This document shows, piece after piece, positions 5,083-12,294 of a DNA stretch of 12,294 bases. The position numbers and the translations under genes were made by a program. Location: NCBI GenBank assembly GCA_016550415.1, contig JABXGU010000421.1:1-12294 (forward strand), read 5' to 3'. Origin of the DNA: an archaeon (GTDB taxonomy: Archaea > Asgardarchaeota > Hermodarchaeia > Hermodarchaeales > Hermodarchaeaceae). A model generated the notes under the pieces. That model was not told the origin of the DNA. It ran no database searches and saw nothing but the letters and a program-made list of their open reading frames with translations. The number at the start of each line of letters is the position of its first letter. Within the stretch, counting starts at the first letter, position 1.

Positions 5083-6768
5083 TTGGTGTCAGCGGTGACC
5101 AATATAATAAAAGCAGAAAGTGTGGCCCCCTCAGACTTGGCACAAATTCGCGTCGTGAAAGGTGAGGAGGCTATTCTTGAGAGTTGTGGCGACTATTTGA
5201 CAGATGAAGCACATTATGGCGATGGCCGTTGTGACAAGCTTTACTATGCACGAAGTGAAGCAGATGTTGTATCAGTTGTCAAGTGGGCAAATGAGACCAG
5301 AACTCCCCTTACAATTTCTGCAGGAAGAACAGGACTCACAGGGGGTGCAGTTCCTCAAGGTGGCACCCTTCTAACACTAGAACAAATGGATGCTTTACTT
5401 GGCTTGGGTTTCGATGAAGAGGAAAAAGTATTGTTTATTCGTGCTGAACCCGGAGTCACATTGGAGAAATTAAACTCGTGCATCCGCAAGAAACAACTTA
5501 GCAGCCTTAAAGGAAAAGGAAGTCCAGGTGAACAAAAAGCCCTCACCAAATTCCTTGAAGAAACGAAAACCTACTTCTTTCCCCCTGATCCCACCGAGAT
5601 GACTGCACATCTTGGAGGGGCTGTTGCTGCTAATGCCTCGGGAGCACGTTCATTCCATTATGGAGCAATCCGAAGCTGGATTCGTCGACTTAGAGTAGTC
5701 TTAGCCAATGGTGATGTACTAGATATCCGTCGAGGAACTGTAATTGCCAAGAAAGGCTTGTTTCGCATCGAACTAACCGATGGTACTACAAAGGAAATTA
5801 GAGTGCCAGACTACACTATGCCAGCTACTAAAAATGCCTCAGGGCTCTTTGCTAAACCTAACATGGACCTAATCGATCTTTTCATAGGATCAGAGGGCAT
5901 TCTTGGTGTAATCACCGAGGCAGAGGTTAAACTCATTACGTATCCTGAGCGTTCTCTCACCGTTTTCGCATTCTTCCCCTCCGAGGAAGCAGCTGTCTCC
6001 TTTGTCAAAAATATACGAAGTGAGGAAAGCCCGATTCATCCGACACTTGTTGAATACTTTGATTCTCACGCAGTCAAAATGCTGTGTGATGCTAAGGCTA
6101 AGGGCACTGGTGGTGTGACCATTCCTCCACAAGTGGAAACCTGCCAAGCCATCATCTTCTTTGAAGTTCCCTTCGAAGAAGCAGATATGGAGAAAACTTT
6201 CATGGCTGTTCAAGATTTACTCAGCCAACACAACCTTGGGATGGAGGGCACCTGGGCAGGAATTGATCCAGCTGACCTTGAACGAATGAAAGCTGTACGC
6301 CATCTAATTCCTGAAACTGTGAACAGCCTCATTGCAAAACGTAAGCAAGAACATCCAACTGTTCATAAATTGGGCACTGATATGGCTGTTCCTGATGAAC
6401 ATCTTATAACAATTCTAGCCTATTACCGGAAGCTCCTCGACGAAGCGAATATGGAATACATTATGTTCGGTCACATCGGTGACAATCACATCCATGTTAA
6501 CATTCTGCCCCGTACAGACGAAGAGGTCCCCAAAGGTATGGCTATCTATCAACGCTTTGCACGAAAAGCAGTTGAACTCGGTGGCACAGTCAGTGCTGAA
6601 CATGGCATCGGAAAACTGAAACGCCCATTTCTTCGAGTCATGTATGGAGACAAAGGACTTGCACAGATGGCGAGTGTGAAAGAAAGCCTTGACCCCCACT
6701 GGATTCTTAACCCAGGCAATATGATTCCGCGTCCAGGCGAACAACTTGAAAGTCTCGACACCGCCTGA
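5083..6768 (+). CDS. FAD-linked 2-hydroxyacid oxidoreductase (GlcD / D-lactate dehydrogenase family)
   Basis: 561 residues. The N-terminal FAD_binding_4 (PCMH-type) domain covers about 50-290. TISAGRTGLTGGAVP near 77-91 and HLGGAVAANASGARS near 176-190 bind the flavin, and IGSEGILGVITEAEV near 268 is the third family block. The C-terminal FAD-oxidase domain carries the metal/substrate site motif GHIGDNHIHVN at 463-473, then EHGIGK at 506-511 and LDPHWILNPGNM near the end. The family oxidises D-2-hydroxyacids (D-lactate, glycolate, D-2-hydroxyglutarate) and passes electrons to a quinone, ETF or an Fe-S partner. No Fe-S domain is fused, so a separate acceptor is needed; none is adjacent. The start is uncertain: TTG 5083, or GTG at 5086 or 5095, with no clear SD. 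A stretch after about residue 142 (GKGSPGEQKALTKF) looks like a small family-variable insertion. Exact substrate unknown. Confidence 0.88.
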   Translation: MVSAVTNIIKAESVAPSDLAQIRVVKGEEAILESCGDYLTDEAHYGDGRCDKLYYARSEADVVSVVKWANETRTPLTISAGRTGLTGGAVPQGGTLLTLEQMDALLGLGFDEEEKVLFIRAEPGVTLEKLNSCIRKKQLSSLKGKGSPGEQKALTKFLEETKTYFFPPDPTEMTAHLGGAVAANASGARSFHYGAIRSWIRRLRVVLANGDVLDIRRGTVIAKKGLFRIELTDGTTKEIRVPDYTMPATKNASGLFAKPNMDLIDLFIGSEGILGVITEAEVKLITYPERSLTVFAFFPSEEAAVSFVKNIRSEESPIHPTLVEYFDSHAVKMLCDAKAKGTGGVTIPPQVETCQAIIFFEVPFEEADMEKTFMAVQDLLSQHNLGMEGTWAGIDPADLERMKAVRHLIPETVNSLIAKRKQEHPTVHKLGTDMAVPDEHLITILAYYRKLLDEANMEYIMFGHIGDNHIHVNILPRTDEEVPKGMAIYQRFARKAVELGGTVSAEHGIGKLKRPFLRVMYGDKGLAQMASVKESLDPHWILNPGNMIPRPGEQLESLDTA

Positions 6769-6791
6769 TTCAACTATCCAGCACTTCAGGT

Positions 6792-6805
6792 AATAATATA
6801 TTATC
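6792..6805 (+). promoter_or_regulatory. TATA box of the nitrilase-family gene, apparently leaderless
   Basis: AATAATATATTATC contains the self-complementary TAATATATTA. Its centre is about 29 bases before the ATG at 6827, and no SD sequence precedes that ATG. The spacing predicts that transcription starts at or next to the start codon. This gives the gene its own promoter despite lying only 58 bases after the flavoprotein gene. Confidence 0.55.
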
Positions 6806-6826
6806 AGCTAACTAGAGTAAGCACAT

Positions 6827-7672
6827 ATGAGTTCAAAGGACAATTTCACCCTGGCAGCATTACAGCTTAAACCCTCTAAAAAGGTCTCAACTACTATTAC
6901 AGCCATAGATACCCTCATTGTCTCCCTTACATCTCAAGATATAATTCCTAATTGCATAGTTTTACCAGAATACATCTTTGGAACCCTGCAAGACTGGAAG
7001 GACAAGGAGAAGCAAAGTGAAGAGCAGTCTGCAAGAATTATCAATGCAATATCCGAACTCTGCAAGCAACATAGTGTCGCCATCGTGGCAGGATCCATCC
7101 CACACAAAACATTCGGAGACCAATGGCGCAATCGAAGCTACATTTTCGCTGCAGATGGCAATCTGATTGGTTTCTACGATAAGCAGCGACCATTTCGTTC
7201 AGAAAAATTCATGGGGCTAGACCCAGGTAAGCATACACCCATATTCGAATTGCCCCAGTTACGCCTTGGCGTTTTAATTTGTGCAGACCTATGGTTTCCA
7301 GAGATTATCTACGAAATAAGAGGGAAAGTTGATTTCATTGCTGTCCCAACAATGACCACAGTTCTCAATTCAAACCATATTGATTACGGGCGATGGAATT
7401 GGCAATCTCTTGTTGCGGTACGTGCTAAGGAATATACTGTACCCATTGTCAGTGCTGATCATGCAGAATGGGAATACGTTTCAGGAGTATTCACCTGTGG
7501 AGCATCCTGTATTGCTGATTCATCCCATCGATTTAGCTCCGATGAAGGTCCATATAAACAGACCTTGAAGGTTGCCCAACAGACAACTCAAACCACAGTT
7601 GTAAGCACCATCTCAAGGAAGGCAGTAAAGGCATACCAAGGTTACAGGAAGGATGTTGGACTCCTTGAATAA
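6827..7672 (+). CDS. Nitrilase-superfamily carbon-nitrogen hydrolase
   Basis: 281 residues, a complete single-domain CN hydrolase (about 260-290 is usual). The Glu-Lys-Cys triad is visible: E48 in IVLPEY, K119 in YDKQRPF, and C152 in LGVLICADLWFPE. WQSLVAVRAKEYTVPIVSAD near 200 is the following conserved block. The enzyme should form a thioester through the Cys and hydrolyse an amide, nitrile or carbamoyl compound. Bacterial and archaeal relatives include omega-amidases, N-carbamoylputrescine amidases and uncharacterised amidohydrolases, and the sequence does not select among them. The C-terminal ~40 residues are Thr/Gln/Lys-rich and include TQTTVVSTISRK. It follows the flavoprotein gene but has its own TATA box, so joint function is only a possibility. 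It is convergent to the surface protease. Confidence 0.88.
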   Translation: MSSKDNFTLAALQLKPSKKVSTTITAIDTLIVSLTSQDIIPNCIVLPEYIFGTLQDWKDKEKQSEEQSARIINAISELCKQHSVAIVAGSIPHKTFGDQWRNRSYIFAADGNLIGFYDKQRPFRSEKFMGLDPGKHTPIFELPQLRLGVLICADLWFPEIIYEIRGKVDFIAVPTMTTVLNSNHIDYGRWNWQSLVAVRAKEYTVPIVSADHAEWEYVSGVFTCGASCIADSSHRFSSDEGPYKQTLKVAQQTTQTTVVSTISRKAVKAYQGYRKDVGLLE

Positions 7673-7696
7673 TATGAAATTCTCTTGCTAAAATCG

Positions 7697-7730
7697 AAAA
7701 AAAGAGGAAGGACCGGGAGGAATCCTCCCG
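7697..7730 (-). terminator. Hairpin plus T-run terminator of the surface-protease gene
   Basis: CGGGAGGA (7714-7721) and TCCTCCCG (7723-7730) are exact reverse complements. On the minus strand the hairpin is followed within about 11 bases by seven T (complement of 7697-7703). It lies 28 bases after the protease stop codon, in the 85-base gap between two convergent genes. On the plus strand no T-run follows directly, so it serves mainly the protease side. Confidence 0.7.
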
Positions 7731-7757
7731 TTCCATGCTAATTGTATTTTAAAGGGC

Positions 7758-10700
7758 TTATTCGGATTTTCTGCGACGTCGAAGGCATATCAGGACTAGG
7801 ATAATTATGATGATAACTGCAATGACTAGTAGTAAAGGCCAATAATTGGTTATAATGTCAATGATGATGTCAATGATGCTACCAGCTAAGGTGAAGGTTG
7901 TGGAGGGGTCGCTTTGGGTTGCGGATACATCGCTGTCAGAGAATGTGCACCTAACATGGTAGGTTCCTCCAGGAAGCACCGAGACATCAACACCTAAGAT
8001 TTGCCATTCACTGCCAGTCCAAGATAGGTCGCCAGTGATACTTGTGGCAGTATTTGTTATGGCATCATATACAGTGTAGCTGTGGATAATGGCTTCTGTA
8101 TTATCGAGGGAATCATGTGCTGTGTAGCTGCAAACAGCAATGACAGAGGTTACATCAAGAAGTCTTGATGTCTCATCAAAGACAATACTGGGTGTGCTGA
8201 TCGTGATGCGATGTTCAATTGTAAAAGAGGTGGAGGAGTCACCCCATCCAACACCATCCGTATCTGAAAAGAAGCATCGTACTGTATAGGTGCCTTCTGG
8301 AAATACTTTACATGAAATGCTAAGAGCCTCCCATGTGCTAGACCCACTATTCCAGATGAGTTGACCACTGGAAACATTGGTTCCACCACGGTAGAAAGTA
8401 TAGGAGTGTTGCACAGCAGTAGCGCCGGTTAGGAAACCATGAATCGGACAGTTTGCAGTAGTTGCTGTGATGTTGAGGAGGAAGCTGCTTGAATCATAGG
8501 ACAGAGTGGGTCCACTAACTGAAACCCAATATGCAACAGGTATTGTAGTCTCGTAGGGGCTGAAATCGTGTTTGGTGACTGTCACATCCAAGATGCTCAT
8601 TCCTGGCGCTGTTACATTGAAAACAGCATAGCCTGAAGCATTGGTTGTAGCAACTTGGTAGTATGAGCCAGCCTTATGCCAAAGACACACTGTTGCTCCT
8701 GAAACTGGAGAACTACCATTCATGACAAGGAATGTGGCATTCTGGTTGTGAGGTACACCTAATGGATGAGTCACAGTTAATGTGCCTGGATTGTTTGTAA
8801 AAATGTCTACTTCAGGGTCTCCGAATAGGGCGTAGGTGAGTAGGTTCTTACGGTGATATGTTTCCCAATCGCTTTGAGTGTGGCTACCCTGATAGTTAGC
8901 GATATAGTTAGCCTTGCTAGTGTATAGGGTCTGTCCTGGGCGGTAATTGGTTGTTCCTCCAAAGAAGAGTTGCCAGAATGCTAAGTCCATGTAGCGGTTC
9001 AAGCCCCAAGATATTGAGTTAGCCATAGGACCCAAGTAGTACCAACTGATTCGCAAAGCACCGATATAACCGATAGCACGATTCCTGGTGAACTCACCAG
9101 CTAGGGTAGTCATGGCGTGATCGAAGGCACCTGTTAAGCACGCATCTGAGTAAACTAGTGCGGGAATTGTTGCATTTGATATAGCAACTTGAATATCGAG
9201 AAGTTGGTTGTCCCAAACAGCACCTCTTTCCCACTCGAACCACCAGATTTGACCAGCTACCATTGAGTCTCCACCTGATGCTATTTCCTGATTGAATGTT
9301 GATTCTGGGTACCAGTAACTAAGTTCACCTACATCAATTGCTGTAACTGTAACAGGCATAGTAGCTGCTTCGACTGGGTAGTCATCGATATAGCCAGTAG
9401 CGTTATCAGCATGGTATTTCTGGATTCCATACATTGCATGACCAACGATGATTGAATAGTGGTTATTCAGTGGTGTTGTGGGGTTGTCACATACCCAGCC
9501 AACTCGTAAACATCTTACCAAGCCATAGTTGGCACCGTTGGGAGCTACAATTTTCTTAGTGCCAGCATCGGTACCACCTACAAATCCTGCATAGGTGCTG
9601 GACCCTGATTCATACATTAGAATCGCACCATTACCAAGTCCAAGTACTACTTTGTTCTCGCCATCGTTCCCAGCATCTCCCGTATCCAAGCCATAGACGA
9701 TTGCTCCAACACCCGAATCGACGATTTTGGAGTTCCATGGAGGTGGTGAGTTATACCAGAGCTGGAAGCAGTCACCATCTGGAAGACTAGTTGCATTAGC
9801 GTAGCCAGTACCAATGGTGACTTCTCCTAATCCGTCATCGTCAGGATCTCCTACATCAATCGAATATACAGCATGACCTGCAGGTTCAACCCAGATGATA
9901 CCAGTCCAGAGAACCCCTCCGCCGCCAGCGGCTGTGAGGGTTGCGATCTTTACATTGCCAAGACGCGTACCCCATACGATATCCACATTTATCATTGGGG
10001 CACCACTATCTTGGTAATATACATCATCTGCGTTTCCCACTTCAATGCAAAGAACTGGATCTGTAGGATATGGACCTGAAACAAGGAAAGGAATCCATCG
10101 AAGACTAATCGTGTTCCATGTAAAGACAATCACTTCGCCCTGATCTGTTCCTACAACTATTGCAAAGGTACCGTTATTCCAGACATCGCCAATATCAACA
10201 CATGTTGGCCATGAGGGAACAGTAATTGGCACATTTTGTAGGTCCCAGACCAAACCTCCTGGTGGTATTAATGATTGGAATTGAGGTCCATCGTACATCC
10301 ATATAGTACCTGGAGCAGCTCCAGCTGGTCCAGGACCAAATGTGACCACAATTTCGTTCGAGAAGTCGCTATCAGCATCACCAATGGCAACACCTGTACA
10401 ATTGATTGGCCCCACCATTGGTGGAAGCAGGTATCGTTCACCGAAAGGATAGCCATCGGGATCAAATTTCCGCCACATTTGGAAGGGACTTCCATGTCCG
10501 GCTAGGTTGATGAGAGAGGGGGAGAAGAGTTCGATGCCATCGATGACGGCAGTATAGTTCAAGTCTTGAAAGCCACTGGTTGAATAGTCCCAGAATTGAT
10601 TACGATTCTCGTAGAATCTGTAGAAGTTGTAGTAATTGGGAATGAAGCTGGAATTTATCCAGTCCTTCAGTTCAGCTTCATCTGTATAGTCGCCATCATT

Positions 10701-11492
10701 CCAAGCGTTATTCTCTTCGTCATAGTTGCTTATAGAACCAGCTAAGAGAAAATTAGTCCAACCTGTAGCTGAATAGCTAGTGGGTGTACGAGCATATTTG
10801 GTTGCATTACTTAGTATACCGGTTATATTGACCTCATCGTTGAAAGGTATGCGCCCAACATAGAGGTCTGGTTGCCAATCACCAATCTCATCATAGGCAG
10901 GTCCGCCTATATTGTAAGTGACACATTCACCCCATCTGCCATCACTATCATCATCCCAGTTGGAGTCGTCCATGACAGAGTAATAGAAGTCAGTAGGTTT
11001 GAACGTGTTATCGAAGCCCCATCCTTCAGTGGTATCGGGTAGGTAGATATATCGCGGTGGAAGTTGGTCGCTATCACCAATGAGTAGAACCCAAGTCAAG
11101 GTTGGGTAGGTAGTATACACTTGGTTAATATAATTCCAGATTTTTTCAGCAGTATCTGTACCAGCAATGTTAGCTAGGATCCATGTTACATTTGCACAAA
11201 GAGTAGGAACACCTTTTTTCGTCTTCCATTCTGCAAAGTCATCTACCCAACTATCATTTATTGAGATAACAAGATATTCAGGACTTGCAGGTTGAGGGAG
11301 AAATGGACCTGTTTTCCAGTTAGTGTTTATATTTTGAGCCCAGGTCCATGAAGGTGTTTGATATAGGTTGCTATTGAGTTTTGCATCATTTTTTGAGAAT
11401 ACAAAATTTTGAAATCCAAACGGGTAAAGAGTGAGAGTAAGAGTCAATACCAGTAATATTCCAAGCCCTTTCCTAAAAGGGAATTGTTTCAT
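7758..11492 (-). CDS. Cell-surface gingipain-like (C25) cysteine protease with a propeller inserted in the catalytic domain
   Basis: 1244 residues. Layout: signal peptide about 1-28 (basic start, then LVLTLTLTL); C25 caspase-like domain with YLVISINDSWVDDFAEWKTK at 73, WVLLIGDSDQLPPRY at 134 and PDLYVGRIPFND at 208; catalytic His H333 in NLAGHGS; seven FG-GAP-like repeats about 363-766; catalytic Cys C785 in SDACLTGAFD; rest of the C25 domain to about 900; an Ig-like domain about 903-986; two related Ig-like repeats 988-1095 and 1096-1203; a membrane helix 1216-1237; and RRRRK at the inner side. More than ten N-x-S/T sites fit an exported glycoprotein. C25 enzymes cut after Arg or Lys in known cases; specificity here is unknown. 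The protein should be anchored outside the cell and digest external or surface proteins. Both catalytic residues are kept, so it is probably active. Start ATG 11492 follows a TATA box and a possible AGGA. Confidence 0.88.
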   Translation of the reverse strand: MKQFPFRKGLGILLVLTLTLTLYPFGFQNFVFSKNDAKLNSNLYQTPSWTWAQNINTNWKTGPFLPQPASPEYLVISINDSWVDDFAEWKTKKGVPTLCANVTWILANIAGTDTAEKIWNYINQVYTTYPTLTWVLLIGDSDQLPPRYIYLPDTTEGWGFDNTFKPTDFYYSVMDDSNWDDDSDGRWGECVTYNIGGPAYDEIGDWQPDLYVGRIPFNDEVNITGILSNATKYARTPTSYSATGWTNFLLAGSISNYDEENNAWNDGDYTDEAELKDWINSSFIPNYYNFYRFYENRNQFWDYSTSGFQDLNYTAVIDGIELFSPSLINLAGHGSPFQMWRKFDPDGYPFGERYLLPPMVGPINCTGVAIGDADSDFSNEIVVTFGPGPAGAAPGTIWMYDGPQFQSLIPPGGLVWDLQNVPITVPSWPTCVDIGDVWNNGTFAIVVGTDQGEVIVFTWNTISLRWIPFLVSGPYPTDPVLCIEVGNADDVYYQDSGAPMINVDIVWGTRLGNVKIATLTAAGGGGVLWTGIIWVEPAGHAVYSIDVGDPDDDGLGEVTIGTGYANATSLPDGDCFQLWYNSPPPWNSKIVDSGVGAIVYGLDTGDAGNDGENKVVLGLGNGAILMYESGSSTYAGFVGGTDAGTKKIVAPNGANYGLVRCLRVGWVCDNPTTPLNNHYSIIVGHAMYGIQKYHADNATGYIDDYPVEAATMPVTVTAIDVGELSYWYPESTFNQEIASGGDSMVAGQIWWFEWERGAVWDNQLLDIQVAISNATIPALVYSDACLTGAFDHAMTTLAGEFTRNRAIGYIGALRISWYYLGPMANSISWGLNRYMDLAFWQLFFGGTTNYRPGQTLYTSKANYIANYQGSHTQSDWETYHRKNLLTYALFGDPEVDIFTNNPGTLTVTHPLGVPHNQNATFLVMNGSSPVSGATVCLWHKAGSYYQVATTNASGYAVFNVTAPGMSILDVTVTKHDFSPYETTIPVAYWVSVSGPTLSYDSSSFLLNITATTANCPIHGFLTGATAVQHSYTFYRGGTNVSSGQLIWNSGSSTWEALSISCKVFPEGTYTVRCFFSDTDGVGWGDSSTSFTIEHRITISTPSIVFDETSRLLDVTSVIAVCSYTAHDSLDNTEAIIHSYTVYDAITNTATSITGDLSWTGSEWQILGVDVSVLPGGTYHVRCTFSDSDVSATQSDPSTTFTLAGSIIDIIIDIITNYWPLLLVIAVIIIIILVLICLRRRRKSE
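7884..8531 (-). repeat. Two tandem Ig-like repeats in the protease stalk
   Basis: Residues 988-1095 and 1096-1203 align as copies of one ~108-residue unit. Shared landmarks, in order: xISxPxxxxD, a Cys about 20 residues on (C1015, C1121), HSYTxY (1029, 1137), LxWxxxxWxxL (1045, 1156), VxPxGTYxVRCxFSDxD (1063, 1172), and a SSTxFT end. At DNA level the copies have diverged. They likely form beta-sandwich spacers holding the enzyme away from the membrane. The Cys pair in each may form a disulfide. Confidence 0.75.
9195..10406 (-). repeat. Seven FG-GAP/VCBS-like blades inserted between catalytic His and Cys
   Basis: The motif hydrophobic-x-hydrophobic-D/E-hydrophobic-G-Asp-rich recurs at about residues 367 (VAIGDADSD), 431 (CVDIGDVWN), 481 (LCIEVGNADD), 542 (VYSIDVGDPDDDG), 599 (VYGLDTGDAGNDG), 659 (VRCLRVGWVCD) and 716 (VTAIDVGELS). 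Spacings are about 50-64 residues. Most are followed by a strand such as IVVGT, VTIGTG or VVLGLG and then a W/Y-containing strand. Seven copies suit one closed seven-bladed beta-propeller; the Asp-rich loops may bind Ca2+. Confidence 0.8.
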
Positions 11493-11520
11493 AATATTTC
11501 ATTCCTGGAAGCCTATTTGC

Positions 11521-11531
11521 AGTAATATACT
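11521..11531 (-). promoter_or_regulatory. TATA box candidate for the surface protease
   Basis: On the minus strand AGTATATTACT lies with its centre about 34 bases before the ATG at 11492. This would give a leader of about 8 nt. Its upstream edge touches the first of two inverted repeats at 11530-11583. Confidence 0.45.
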
Positions 11532-11583
11532 AGCGGAAAGGCTTCGCTAGGCAAATGTAGCGACATCCTCCCGCTAATGTCGC
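11530..11583. repeat. Two adjacent inverted repeats upstream of the protease promoter
   Basis: CTAGCG (11530-11535) pairs with CGCTAG (11545-11550) around 9 bases. GCGACAT (11560-11566) pairs with ATGTCGC (11577-11583) around 10 bases. Both arms are exact. They could be binding sites of a regulator of the protease gene, or hairpins in the 3' end of the ZIP-gene transcript. No T-run follows on either strand, which argues against simple terminators. The remaining 137 bases to the ZIP stop codon show nothing recognisable. Confidence 0.4.
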
Positions 11584-11720
11584 CTCATCCACAATAGAGA
11601 GTACGCTTGTTTAAAACAATTTACCTAAGCATGTTACTAGGCATTCTAAATTGATGTCAAGAGCAGAGAAGGGCACATGGTTTACTTTAGATCCATCTAG
11701 TATCGTATAAAAATTGGAAA

Positions 11721-12294
11721 TTAAATATTATTTAGCATTATTAAAGTGCCAATCATCACAAAGAATCCCAGGATTATCCCAATAGTTATTGCGTGACCTT
11801 TATTGTCAGCCTTATGAGCTGCAGGTAAAATCTCATCAATAGAGATAAACACCATAATCCCCGATACAATGGCTAAGGCATAACCGACAATTCCTATTTG
11901 TAGCAGTGGAAGGAGGAAAACTAAACCAATTAATGCACCAATTAGCTCAGCCAAACCAGATAAAAAAGCATAACCAAATGCTTTTTTCTTGTTACCTTCC
12001 GCCATGTATAAAGGAACGGCAACTGACAACCCTTCTGGGATATTATGCAAAGCGATAGCGAATGCTAAAATCAATCCAAGTTCAATAGAAACAAGGCTTC
12101 CACTCAAAGTAACAAGACCTTCAGGAAAATTATGAAGGGCGATTCCTAAAGCCACCAGTGTTCCTGTTCTTCGAAGGGGCGTATCATAACCTGTATTCTC
12201 TCCCTCTGAAGCAATTTCATCTTTATAATCGTGAGGAATAATAAAATCTAAGAAAGCCATGAAACACATTCCAGCCATGAATGCCAAAGTAACT
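11721..12294 (-). CDS. ZIP-family divalent metal transporter (ZupT-like), N-terminus outside the window
   Basis: About 190 residues are visible and the frame runs off the right edge; a TTG at 12287 is internal, since the codons before it are open. ZupT-like proteins are about 250-270 residues, so roughly the first two helices are missing. Metal-site motifs are both present: HNFPEG (52-57, counting from 12287) and HNIPEG (81-86), which line the Zn2+/Fe2+ path in adjacent helices. SGLAELIGALIG near 110 and SIDEILPAAH near 149 complete the family pattern. A charged loop after IIPHD (21-38) is the variable cytoplasmic segment, with fewer His than in many ZIPs. The protein imports divalent metal, most often zinc, across the cell membrane. 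It ends LIMLNNI. Confidence 0.9.
   Translation of the reverse strand, partial: VTLAFMAGMCFMAFLDFIIPHDYKDEIASEGENTGYDTPLRRTGTLVALGIALHNFPEGLVTLSGSLVSIELGLILAFAIALHNIPEGLSVAVPLYMAEGNKKKAFGYAFLSGLAELIGALIGLVFLLPLLQIGIVGYALAIVSGIMVFISIDEILPAAHKADNKGHAITIGIILGFFVMIGTLIMLNNI

Noticed and set aside
6415..6744. 109-residue minus-strand ORF.
   Set aside because: It is antisense to the conserved C-terminal motifs of the flavoprotein (GHIGDNHIHVN, EHGIGK), which must be the real coding strand.
8150..8389. 79-residue minus-strand ORF in another frame of the protease gene.
   Set aside because: It lies entirely inside the Ig-like repeats of the protease and shows no independent start signal or family pattern.
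11530..11583. Inverted repeats considered as insertion-sequence ends or a short CRISPR-like array.
   Set aside because: The two repeats differ in sequence, there is no direct repeat or target duplication, and no transposase or spacer structure is nearby.

Overview
The window looks like a piece of an archaeal chromosome, most likely from an uncultured, non-halophilic anaerobe; an Asgard/Thorarchaeota-like source would fit but is not proven. Archaeal markers are an MtrH-type pterin methyltransferase, an archaeal/eukaryal-type tryptophanyl-tRNA synthetase, TATA-type promoters with short or absent leaders, and a tRNA-Trp gene interrupted by two introns with bulge-helix-bulge (BHB) splice sites. 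Gene density and base composition are even, and I see no insertion sequence, integrase, phage gene or CRISPR array.

Left part (1-2100): the last codons of a leucine-rich-repeat protein (+) run up to mtrH (-). mtrH is divergent from a corrinoid-protein gene (+), and a 17-bp palindrome lies between them. Together they would pass a methyl group between a corrinoid cofactor and a tetrahydropterin. No substrate-specific methyltransferase is in view. Convergent to the corrinoid gene is tRNA-Trp(CCA) (-), with one intron in the anticodon loop (37/38) and a second in the T-loop (59/60).

Middle part (2101-4974): a perfect 19-bp palindrome precedes a two-gene unit. The first gene is a small helix-turn-helix protein with a Cys cluster; it has no ATG/GTG/TTG start in front of its HTH and probably begins at ACG after a strong AGGAGG. 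It overlaps by 10 bases a four-helix membrane protein. Next comes trpS, so both tRNA-Trp and its synthetase are in the same 3 kb.

Right part (5083-12294): a GlcD/D-lactate-dehydrogenase-type flavoprotein and a nitrilase-family amidohydrolase lie in tandem (+). Convergent to them is a 1244-residue surface protease (-) of the gingipain (C25) family. Its catalytic domain is split between the His and the Cys by seven FG-GAP-like repeats, apparently a whole beta-propeller, and it ends in two Ig-like repeats and a membrane anchor. A hairpin plus T-run terminates it. The window closes inside a ZIP-family metal transporter (-).

The strongest items for follow-up are the propeller inserted in the protease active domain, the doubly interrupted tRNA-Trp with a possible guide-RNA-like first intron, and the HTH gene that ATG/GTG/TTG-based gene callers would miss or truncate.
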